From: Leucaena leucocephala
Lineage: Eukaryota; Streptophyta; Magnoliopsida; Fabales; Fabaceae
Reading direction: 5' to 3'
Length of the DNA stretch: 64,000 nt
Assembly (NCBI GenBank): GCA_037074615.1
Contig: CM073542.1
Coordinates: 21,399,568 to 21,463,567, forward strand
The translations under genes were made by a program, and so were the position numbers. Below, in pieces: positions 49,741 to 60,739 of the stretch. Positions within the stretch are counted from its first letter, which is position 1. Every line of letters starts with the position of its first letter. The notes beneath the pieces were generated by a model. The model did no database searches, was not told where the DNA came from, and saw only the letters and a list, made by a program, of their open reading frames with translations.

Positions 49741-51022
49741 AGATCTAGGGCTTGCAGTAGACCTGTATCAGCCCGTTAAGTGGGGTAAAAGCTTGCAGTA
49801 GACCTGTTTCATGACACCTAGGGCTAACACTAATAAAGATCTCCTAAGTTTTGATTTGGAAGAGCAATGAATTTAAAAATTAAATACTTAATAACAGATA
49901 AATAGTATTCCTCTTATCTTAAAAATAAAAATTATTTTATAATATAAATTATATTATAAACTAAATGTTATATTAAAAATTAGAAAAAATAAAAAAAATA
50001 TGAGAAGCATATAAATCTCTCTAAATTTTAAGTTTAATTTTTAATAGGTGACCATAAAATTTAAAATTAAATAATTAATAATAAAATTTAATAAATAGAA
50101 TAAAAAATAAAATGTTTCTTTAGAAGTAGAAGAGGAGAGGAGAAGACTTTGCTCGTCAACTTTAATTTTGTATTTTTAAATTTTCGTTTTTCCTCACACC
50201 AAAGGGTCAAGCCTCTTGCCCATTTCACTTTCATGGAATTTATGTAGACGGAAAACCACAAATATATGTGGGTGATAATCACAAGGCTCTATCCAATGGT
50301 TCCAGTCACATTGGGAAGGGATTTTCATTGGCATTGACCTAGTCAAATCATGCAAAACACTGAGAAGGGATTTTCATCGCATACTCTTCAAAACATTTTT
50401 CAAATAACACCATCAACGGTTTGTAAAATACTTTAACATCCTTTACTTTTTTTTAATAATTATACGGGCCTCCCTCTTTTTTAAAAATATATATTTAAAA
50501 TTTCGAACGATTAATTCTATTAAGAATATTTTTTAAAGTTATATTTTAGATTAAAATTTATATTTAAATAAATTTTATTTACTAGTTTATCCTTCATCAT
50601 ACTGAATCTTAAATTGCTAATTTTGACAAAAAATATTTTTAGAGAACTTAAGAGTTTTATTTTTCTCCCTTAATTTTTCTCCTTTTGCAAATATAGCTAT
50701 TTATTTAATGTTTTTATCATATTGGACAGAAGTTCAAATAATTTAGTTGATGCATGGATAAAAGAATTATTTGATTAATTCTTTTAATAAACATATACAG
50801 TGTGTTTTATAAATGTTCGTATATATGTTTGAACTATACTTTTAGCCATTTAAAATAAATTGAAATTAATATGATGAAAACTTAAAATTACAAAATTTTA
50901 AAACATAATCAAAATTAATAAATTGTAGAACATGTAGGGCCATCAAAACGGCCTGTTCTCGGGCTCTATATGTTGAAAATATGAGTAGTTTTATAAACTT
51001 CAACTAATTTTAATTATTTTTT
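49741..51022. other. AT-rich intergenic block, second copy
   Basis: Collinear with 11290-12541. No gene seen; the conserved non-coding block is at 50190-50450. Confidence 0.7.
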
Positions 51023-52159
51023 GGGAAAACCTCTACAACAAATTTAGAAAATGGAAAACCTCAATTTGAAGCTGTGAAAATTGTAATTAACAGAAGGAAC
51101 AGGACCCAAATTCGAAATTTACAAATGTTGGGAAAAACGACTTATTGCCCTGGATTTTTTTATAATTCTTTCTCGCCCCTGCTGCCATAATTTCATCGTT
51201 GCACCACTACTCCTCCGACAGTGCCGGAGTTCCCTCCCCAGCCACCGGTGAGCTGGCCACCACCCCGAGCACTTATCGCCTATTACAAAATAAGATATTC
51301 CCTCCAGAACCCCACCACCGACCCTCACAAAATACCATAGCACCCCGACACTAAGCACTGTGACCACCAGAATTAATTACAGCAACAACCCTTCCTTTTT
51401 GGAAACATGGAACCAAATCACAAAACCGATCCTTATCATTTTCCTTTGGCCGGTGAATGAGAAAGAGATCAGATCAGCAACATCATGAAATTGGCGATTT
51501 CTGTATGTTTAATGACTTTGTTTTGCCAACAGAAAAGTTTGAGTGTTTGAAGGTGAAATCGAGACCCAGATCTGATGAAGCTCGAGATTTGAGTAGATCT
51601 GAAGCTCGCGATTATATTTCATTAAAAAATATGGGAAGATTTGAAGTTTTAAGACAGTGATTTCTACAAGCAATCTGAGCTTTGTGGTAGGTCGTTGGCG
51701 TCGCGTAAATCACAGGCTTCCTTTCACATAAATCATCGGCGTCGCATAGACCCAAGGTTACCATCAACCTCTGATTTTTTTCGCATAAAATATGCGAAGA
51801 TTTGAAGTTTTAAGACAGTAATTTCTTCTTCTCCCATTACTGATATCGTCGAATATGAAACAAAGATGGGAGAAAGTGCCAATCATCACCAGCGACCGGC
51901 AACGACACTGAGGTTGGCAGCGATGACGGGTGGAGTGGGAGAGATCGTTGGCTTTGAAGAGGAACCGAAAACAGTGTTGCCGTCGGAGGAGTGTTGCAGC
52001 GATGAAATTAGGGCAGCAAGAGAGAAAAGGGTGAGAAAAAAAAATTAGGGGCACTCAGTTTTTCCCCACCATTTGGAAAAATTTTAAATTGGTCCTCATC
52101 CTTCTCTGTCAATTACAGTTTCCACTACTTAGGATTTTCTATTTTTAATATATTTTCCC
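51023..52159. mobile_element. Non-autonomous Mutator-like element, copy C
   Basis: Paralogue of 12542-13691 with the same inverted-repeat ends (GGGAAAACCTC left; TATTTTCCC right). The right flank keeps TTAATTTAT, but the left flank has decayed to TTATTTTTT. It probably arrived by segmental duplication and not by its own insertion. Confidence 0.82.
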
Positions 52160-52168
52160 TTAATTTAT

Positions 52169-54297
52169 TTAGTTTGATGAATTAATTAAAAATGAATTAT
52201 AAATATAAACCAGAGAATAACATTTATTTCAAAAGGATCACATTCCTTGCCCTTAGACAAATAAGGCCTACTGATAAGGAATTTGGGATAAGAGTGGAAA
52301 GCACGTGCGCTTACGCACAAAGAAAATGTCTTAAAAAAGACACACAGAAAAAAATACGAAACCAACCAATTAATTCAAAATTGATGAAATATCCACAAGT
52401 CAAGTCAAGTGAATTTGTTTCTATAAGGAAGATGGAAAAAAGGGAAAAATTAAGGAACAAACAAAGAAGACGTTTTAAAAAGGACAGGAAAATTACGAAA
52501 CCAACCAATATAATTAAAGCAAGAATTATGGTTTTGTAGTTGTCAAGATAAAATAAAATAAAAAAACATAATCCAAGGGCAACTACATCTTCTTCCCCCC
52601 ATTAATTTCATTTAAGAAAGATAGAGAAAACTTTAGTCAATCATAATCAAGTGATGGGAATGTGGTTTCATAATTGAAAAGTTAAGATTAATAGTTACAA
52701 TCTAACGGTTAGAATCTAAGATGACAAAGTAACCTAAAACTTTGTTATATTAATTGTTACTATTTATAAGGTAATTTTAATCTGTTTTACCAAAATCATT
52801 ACAAAATGAGTATTAAAAAAATTCAATTCCAAAAATAAATTAACACCATCTATATCGGTTCATATCAATGTTTTTTAAAATTATGGGATACCCATAGAAA
52901 TAAATTCATGCTCAAAAAATAACGTAATTACATTAATTTGTGATCCCCTCGGCCCAAATATTATTTATCAAAAAATAATATATGTTATGAAAATGAGAAA
53001 AATATAAGGCACTAATTGAGATGAGGGAGATGGAGAAGAAAAAATAGAAGCAGTGTAGCATTTTATAAGGCACTAATCTAGCGGTTAAGTGATTAATGTG
53101 TAGCATTTCATACTGAGTAAAATAGAAGAAAAAATATAAGGCACTAATCTAGCGGTTAAGTGATTAATGTGTAGCATTTCATACTGAGTAAAATAGAAGA
53201 AAAAATATAAGGCACTAATCTAGCGGTTAAGTGATTAATGTGTAGCATTTCATACTGAGTAAAATAGAAGAAAAAATTGGGAGTTATGTTATTGGGAGAA
53301 TTTTATCATGCCATCTAACGGATGATAATACATGAAGATTTGAAGCAGTGTCCTACCCAATCTTCTAGATTTTATCATGATCATATTATTCACGATAAAC
53401 AATGTTAATTTTTGTATAGAAAGTCAACAGACTCACAATTTATTTACTGAAAAACCACAGGGTAACAGTCTCTTCCGTGAACTGAATATAATTCCTACAA
53501 AATCAGAGGTAGAGCAAGGAACTACAATGCTTATGGCATACATAATAAGAGGTTACAGGGAGAGGACAAAAGAAGCCCAGGGAAAGACCAATATCCTGCA
53601 TACATTCTTCCATGATCCCTAAGCCACCCTCTTCCTCCTCCTAAATATCCTAATGGCCATCCGGATTTTCCATTTCAAAATGCTGAGACCAGTTTGTAAG
53701 CAGCTCTTCTACTAATCATGACCACAATACTAGGACGGCTCGTAGAGGATTGTCATTTGATCACCAATATGCTTTAGGATAGGTAAAGTCTGGCTCTCTA
53801 ATAATGTTCTTAATGAATGATATGGAAAATGACTTGAAAAGCTAGTGAACATATGCAAATGGAATCTATATTCTTGGAGAATTATGATTGACCTAGCCAA
53901 ATTTATTGTGTTTTGTTGAAATCGTAAAAAGAGAAAACTTGTGAGAATTTTGTGGCTTAGTCATTATAACTACCTTTATAAGTATTCTTTTAGAATAGAA
54001 GTATGTCTTAATCTTGGGAATTCTCAATATCGAACTCATCACAATTAGAAAAGAATGACCAGAAAGAAAATAAAGATGACCATTTGATTTTCCGACCATT
54101 CTATTTATCTTTTAAATTAGTTGGTGGCCTGTGGTAAAGTTGGTCTCCTTCAATGTTTGTTCAACTCCTTCCAGTATTCATATAACTGTTATTTTGTTCT
54201 GTCATATCGTAAAAATAAATAGATGGTACATTCCAATAGTAAAAAAAGAAAATAAAATAAAAAAGGCACTTCCATTTGTTCCTGTTCATTCTCCTCA
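52169..54297. other. Intergenic DNA, duplicate of 13701-15228
   Basis: No gene supported. A lysine/arginine-rich frame at 52192-52539 is disrupted in the other copy and has biased composition, so I do not call it. Confidence 0.6.
53065..53277. repeat. Three 71-bp tandem repeats
   Basis: Units start at 53065, 53136 and 53207 (ATAAGGCACTAATCTAGCGG onward) and are almost identical. They are absent from the other copy of the block. Confidence 0.95.
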
Positions 54298-54386
54298 GTC
54301 CAAAAGCTGCTCATATTAATTGAGGCCTAATTAAAAAGATTCAGAATTGTATATGGATGTACGTAAGCCGCTAGGCGCTGCTTCAT

Positions 54387-57300
54387 TCAAGAAATAAGAT
54401 TTATCAACAAATCATTGCAAGTGAGCAAGTGAACATATATTCTTTCCACTCTAGATGCGGTGAGCAAGTGTCTATCTCTTGTTGTGATAATTATTCTGCT
54501 TCCTTTACCAAACCAATCTGGACTTCCAGCCAAATTCCTTAATTGAGTCATATCATGTACGTCATCAAGGACAAGAAGAACCTTTTTATCACGGAGATAC
54601 TTTTTTAACTTATCATTTCCGTCCTCACCAGCATGAATTTCCATGTATTGTATTTTGAGATGAGAAAGAAGCCTTTTCTGCAAAGAGACTAGGCCATGTG
54701 GCTGCAATAAAGTTTCTCCAACTTTTTCAAAAAAGCAACACATTTCAAACTTGTGAGATAGTTTTTTAGAAACAACTCGGGCAAGTGTTGTTTTGCCGAG
54801 ACCACCCATACCCCATATCCCTACATAACGTTTGTCATTTAAACCAACCTCCAATAATGGCATCAGATCAGCTACTCTTGAGTCAATCCCAACCAGATTG
54901 TCATCATCATCATATGGTAATTTAGAACTTAAATAACTCCATACATCTCCAACTATCTTTTTTATAAGTTCTGCTTCATGCCTACCAAAAACAAATAACA
55001 TTGTTTAACATGAGTTATATAGTTATAATAAAATAATAGTGAAAATGTGACTTGTGATTAATATTGTTCACCAAATCTAGCTACAATATTTTTTTATATA
55101 TGACATGGTATTGTTATTAAATTTTAAGAAAATATAAAGTCAACCACAGGGGGTGGAAATAAGTGGAATGTCAATCGTTGAGAAAGTTTAGAAATGTGAT
55201 TAAGAGACTTCATATATTCTTAAAAATAATGAAAGTTAGGGGAAACACATACAGAAATTTCAAATAAATAATATAAATAATTACACTGAAGGACGACTGA
55301 TAATTATTGTTAGGCATGATTGAATTAAATTTATAGTTATATTGAAGAACTGGAACGTTAGCAACGGACCGTTGATGAGTTGGGTGCCTAATTTTTCTGT
55401 AGAAAATTTTAGAAGAAATAAAATATGGATTGGTATGTTGTTGATGCAATAAGACTTAAATTACACCAATTAAATCCAGTAACCTGAAAACACATACGAA
55501 TTGAGTGGGAGATAAAAAGAAATAAATGACCATATGTGTCACGACCCGAAATTTGGACTGTGACCGGCACAGAATATGAGTAGTTTCACATTCTGAAAGC
55601 CTAAAACTCTAAATGAAGTGTTTTGAAATAAAAACAATAATAAATTGTGTCTCATAAATCGACGGAATCTTTTCTAAGGACTATGTGGAGCATTTACTTT
55701 TTTTTTTTCAAAATAACACAAGTACTTAACAAGATAATTACATTAAAGTCAATATCATTCAAAATAATGCTTCGGATCTGCGATGAGGCTCTTCACTGCT
55801 CAGTGGGAGAATTAGGGTCACTTGCACTATCTGAAGCCAAATAATCTACTCGTGAATAACGTCCCAAAAACATGATTTAAAGAATGCAGAAAATAATCAA
55901 TGCATAATCATATTAAAAATATATTTCATATTGCTTTGAAATCTAATGCAAACCTTTTTGTCAACATTTGTATTTCAGGGGAAATAACCGTATGAACTAA
56001 CTGTTTCAAATAACTCATTCAAAACAATCTTTTTAAAACCATGATCTTTCTGTAGGACTTCAACAGAACAAAAACAGACGTGGACACACAGTCCACGAGG
56101 GTAACTAACTATTCTGGTGGCTCGAAGCCACTAACTGTCGCGAGAATGAATCCCACGAAATAATTCTGGTGGCTATGCCACAAACTGTCGCGATAATAAA
56201 TCCCACGAAATAATTCTGGTGGCTCAAGGCCACAAACTGTCGCGAGAACGAATCCCACGAAATGATTCTGGTGGCTATGCCACAAACTGTCGAGCTCGAG
56301 TAACCAAGGTGCACCAAGGACTAACAGTACTGCTGTTAGCAACCAACGTTCTGTATTCCGTCTTAAAACATTTCCATCATGCGTGGGGTCCTTTTCACAT
56401 GTAATGATCTCAATCGTTTCAAATACCATAATCATTGATAAAGCCATTTTGAATTTCAAAAACCCCAGCATGAACATTCCAAATCAAGTTACTGTAAAAA
56501 CGTATGCAATTCACGTAGGAATATTTCATGAATAACATCAGTTCACTGTCAAATCTTTTTCTAAAGCCTCTTTATCCATTTTCATGCATAATCGTAATCT
56601 TTTGTAAATCGATCGAAAGAAAATAATTTCTAACGATTTAAACCATAATTTCGTAAAACTTGCTTTTCGAAATCCATATTTGAAATTCATCATTTGAAAT
56701 AACAATGCATTTGAAAATGTAAATTTGTAGGGAACGTTATTCACTCACCTGGTACACCCTTAAACCTTTACTATTCCTGTCAAACAATTTCCGATGGCTT
56801 TCGTTGCTCAATCCCCTGGTATCCCGCAAATAATCATGCATTAATGTACTATTCAAAGTCCAACAGAAATAATTAATCTTTAATTTATTATTTTTATTTA
56901 AGTGAATGACATCACCCCTTCAATCATAAACTCAACACGTATGCTCCAAAACCTTCACCTAAACTCTAATCCCTGCACTAACAGTTCTCTAATATTTCCA
57001 TTCAACTTTAGCTTCAACTCGCTTGATTTGGTACTTGAATTTCTTCTATACTTCAGTGTCTCTTTACATACATAACACTATCACAGCTACTTGGGTGCAG
57101 TATAAATATATATACATATATCTCTACAGCACACACACACAAAGCATAAAACATGACCATAGATCATTCTTATAGCAATAGCAAAACTCCACTTAACCAC
57201 ATGTTTGTCTCCTATTTCCTTTGATATCATTACTACACACATAAATACACAAGGATTTCCCAGAGCACGTACACCTAGCATATACATGTACATTCACAAC

Positions 57301-60199
57301 AGCAGAAAAATTCACACAACAACATCATTCCCATAGATCCATATAAACATTCAAATATTCTAATCAATTTCTCTCATTATTGATTCCATTTTCAAGGCAG
57401 TGAGTTTCCTAGATTACTTTCAAATTTAATTCTTAACATTCGAACTCCACATGATCCTAAAGGATTTAATTGGCCTTAATCAAAATTTTAGCTTAAACAA
57501 CACCTATTTAACATTACTTTGAACCCCATAACATACTTAAAGATTTACGACTTCCAACACAATTTAACTATTCAAGCATAGGTTACCCAACCAAATCTTT
57601 AACTGTTACCATTCATAATTCTATGCTTTGGTTATAATTATAGTGCTTGCTCCTTAACATATACTTTAGTTTTTCTTAACCATTTTTTTTTAAAAGATCT
57701 GGAAACGCTTAACCTTATGCATTTATACATATATACCCTATGTCAGCCACGTCCTTCTTTCTTTTCTATATCAAAATAGTAGCATCCATATACCCAAACA
57801 GATACACACATGACATGATGACTTGATAGGTATGCATACTTATTGACCAATTCCTCATGGCAGTAGTAGCTTATATCTAAATATATATCCTATGCTATTC
57901 AATGATCAATACAACAGCTTCAACATCCTCTCCCCCTGTTTCTGCTAACTAAAACCATAATATGCATTCATGCTATAATTAGATATATCATATCATTTCT
58001 CAACTTCTTCAAGCTTTGCGTCTATACACACCTATAGATATCCAGACAACAGCACCCCCCATGAACACACACAACAGCAATGTTTGCATAACCACAGGCT
58101 TCTATTTCCTCTTCCAGTTTTACAGTACTAGCACACATATATATTTTCACAGCGCAGGCATACACAGTATTTATATATCTATAATTAATATATATATTTC
58201 CAGAACCAACAATAGATATGAATATGCATAGAAACAGCAGCGTTCGGTTATACAGTATCAATGACAACAAACAGAGCAATCCCACGCATAATGCTCATTC
58301 ACACACGAACAACAAACATAATCCCTCATACCCCTGTACCAACACAAACTGTAGGAAGCAGAGCAAGGGCATCGAGGAGGCCTACCTCATTGATTCAATC
58401 TGTGTCTCTCAGCCATGGCAACAAAGAAGAATTTTGGAGCTCTAGAATTCCTACAGTACTGACGGAGAAAACATGACGACAACCGCTTACCACAGCCATG
58501 CCTTGCACGGCAACGGTGACACGAAGAAAGGAATTGAAAACATAGACTTGCTACAGTAACAGAGATGAACTCTCCAACCTTCCTTCCGATGATTGCGGTC
58601 TCTGCTTTCCTCTGTCGATTCTATCGCGTCTCCCCCTCTCTCTGGCCTACCATCGCAGCACTCTAACCCTCTTACTCTCTCGCCGCTAATCCACCATCGC
58701 CAGCGACCCCCACTTCCCCCGCGACTCACTCCTTTAATTTCTTTCTGCTCACACCCTCACAACAGCTTGCTGTCGACAGAAGTCGCAATGGGGGAAAAGG
58801 AGTGGCTCGGCTAAAAGGTGATGGAAAGACTTTTCGTGCCGTGGAAGCTCTCCCTGCGCCGTTCGCTGACTCTGCTCCTCATGCAATGCTGAATCGCTGC
58901 TCTGCGACCCGACCTCACCGAAAAGAAATGAGGAAAGGAAGTTGGGAGTAGGTAAAAAAAACATAAGGCATTTTTTTTTTGTAATTTCATGCTGGAAGAA
59001 AAAAAATTAAAACTCACATAGCACCCAGGGATCGAACACACGACCTACGGTTTCATTCTTCGCCTCTGAACCACTCTACTAATGTCTTCTCATCAACCTT
59101 ATATGCAACAAAATATATATACCCTTTAAAAATTCTTGGGCCATAACAATATGGAAGTTAATTAATTGTGTTTTGGTTTTGGTGTTTTAATATAATTTTA
59201 ATTTTTATTGTGCTTAAAAATAAATTGACTCAGGTCGAAGAAAAAAATATGGACTCTTATGATAATACGTCAAAACATAAAATAAGCTATAAATGAATTA
59301 TTATATATGAGAAATTGTATATAATTTGAAAATATCCAAACGAATATTACTTATAATTAGTTTATTGAAAAGTAACTAACATTATATTAACGTAACCAAC
59401 ACATTCATAATGGATATGCATGTTTTTTTACACCCTGAGGCTTGAACGAATATATCATATATGCTTTATAATATAGTAGATTATAATTTCTGCATGCGAG
59501 ATTTTCCTGTTATCGTCTAAAAGTAAGACCATTAAAATGATTATAAACGATTTAAACAAAAATTAAAGATAATAAAATATATAAAATCGAAATAAATATG
59601 GAAGATATGATCTAGTGATTGTAAAAGAATACTTACTTGCTCCTGGCGTCGTGACCAGATATGTTACCAATTTCAGACAAAGCATTTCTCCAATTTTGCA
59701 CTACTGCTGGGTTTTCTCTGAAGTTCTTTCCATGTTTAGCTAAGGCTTTCTCAAAAGTTTTTCTTTGTTTTCTTACATCCGATGGGTCAACATCATAGAA
59801 GATGGGAAACACTCGTCGACCCAATGATTTGCGAGATTCAAGAATCTTTTGGAGCTCATCCAAACACCAAGTAGAATCTGCATAATTTTCAGAGATAACA
59901 AGAACTGCACAGCGAGAATCTTGAATTCCTTGAATGAGATCCTCCTTTATGACTCCTCCTCTCTCAAGATCTACATCATCCTTAAAGGGTTTGATGCCAC
60001 TTGTTTTGAAAGCTTCATCTAAGTGACTCAGAAACTTCAAGCGAGTGTCTTTTCCTGCAAAACTCAAGAAAACATCATGTTTCCATGGAGGAGTTGAATT
60101 AAAAGTATCAGAGCTGGAAAAAGATTCTCCTCCAGCAGTACATGGCAATGCAGGGGTTCGATCTTTTAGTTTAGTCGAAAGCTGAATCTGCAACAACAT
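54387..60199 (-). CDS. TNL-5: truncated TIR-NBS (TN-type) gene, two exons
   Basis: Exon 1, 60199-59637 (TIR; DVFLSFAGKDTR, STWCLDEL), and exon 2, 54981-54387 (NB-ARC from HEAELIKKIV, P-loop GMGGLGKTT, LLVLDDV, GSRIIITTRD), join in frame for 385 residues. The frame ends 15 residues after VERIY with a tail unlike other TNLs, so GLPL, MHD and LRR are absent. Relic A has the same end, so the truncation predates the duplication. The usual ATG (MAYSAGG in TNL-4) is altered and reads LPCTAGG; translation would need the upstream ATG at 60199, which may lie before a 5'-UTR intron acceptor (GTTGTTGCAG). Intron 1 is 4.7 kb because it carries a solo LTR. It could be a signalling-competent TN protein or a pseudogene without a start. 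Confidence 0.75.
56107..56292 (-). repeat. Hairpin array in the TNL-5 intron LTR
   Basis: Four units of about 49 bp, of the type GTGGC-TAT-GCCAC or GTGGC-TCAAG-GCCAC next to ACTGTCGCGAGAA and CCCACGAAAT. Same subfamily as E2 (19918-20106 and 26058-26236). Confidence 0.85.
59028..59082 (-). other. tRNA-like A-box/B-box segment in the TNL-5 intron LTR
   Basis: Minus strand: TTAGTAGAGTGG (59071-59082), then 33 nt, then GTTCGATCCC (59028-59037). Confidence 0.58.
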
Positions 60200-60290
60200 A
60201 CATAGTCATATCAGTAATAGGCGAGGCAAACAAGAAAAGGAACTAGAGGTATGAAATTATAACCAGTGGGTAAAACTAAAAGATAACCAG

Positions 60291-60450
60291 TGAATTAAAA
60301 GTATCAGAGCTGGAAGAGGATTCTCCTCCAGCACTCCCTGGCAATGCAGGGGTTCGATCTTTTAGTTTAGTCCAAAGCGGAATCTACAACAACATACATA
60401 ATCATATCAGTAATACGCCAGGCAAACAAGAAAAGGAATTAGAGGTAGCA
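60291..60450 (-). pseudogene. Duplicate of the start of TNL-5 exon 1 and its leader
   Basis: Repeats 60095-60251 at an offset of 196 bp: SSSD-type codons, GGAGGAGAATC, the former start region and the leader acceptor. It is not followed by the rest of the TIR exon. It may compete as an upstream leader or simply be a local duplication. Confidence 0.75.
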
Positions 60451-60473
60451 GAAGCAGAGAACTCACCACCAAT

Positions 60474-60735
60474 TTATTCACAATTGGAAATACTGCGACC
60501 AACCCGACCAGAACCAAAAGGAAGAGCAAAAATAGAGATCCTAACATCATCGTTCAAGAAGGGAGAGGGAGGCTTGAAATAAGAAAAAAGGGGACGATCA
60601 CGTTCTTTAGAAGAATCACAGTCACGCTCCCTGTCGTCGTCGAGCTGGCAATCAGGCTTCAAGGGAGATGAAGAGGCTCGGCTTCACGACGAGGACATGG
60701 GGGAGGAGATGAAAGTAATGATGTTGCAGATTACT
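60474..60735 (-). other. Unidentified fragment with DDDRERDC text
   Basis: An open frame of 62 codons on the minus strand (60474-60662) contains LDDDRERDCDSSKERDRP. A decayed copy is at 48560-48730 near TNL-4. It is followed upstream by the text also found upstream of TNL-2 (GAACAAATGGAATTTA). Origin unknown; possibly an exon fragment moved into the cluster. Confidence 0.4.
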
Positions 60736-60739
60736 ATTT

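Larger units (their letters stand above)
55537..59148 (-). mobile_element. Solo LTR in TNL-5 intron 1 (3612 bp)
   Basis: TGTCACGACC...CCATAACA with TSD ATATG at 55532-55536 and 59149-59153. The empty site is visible in relic A at 15852-15856. Contains the hairpin array (56107-56292), donor AG/GTGAGT (56743-56748) and a tRNA-like segment (59028-59082). No internal region. Many small frames within it are not genes. Confidence 0.95.

Noticed and set aside
52192..52539. 115-codon lysine/arginine-rich frame as a small basic protein
   Set aside because: Composition follows AT/purine-rich DNA, and the paralogous sequence at about 13725-14030 is interrupted.
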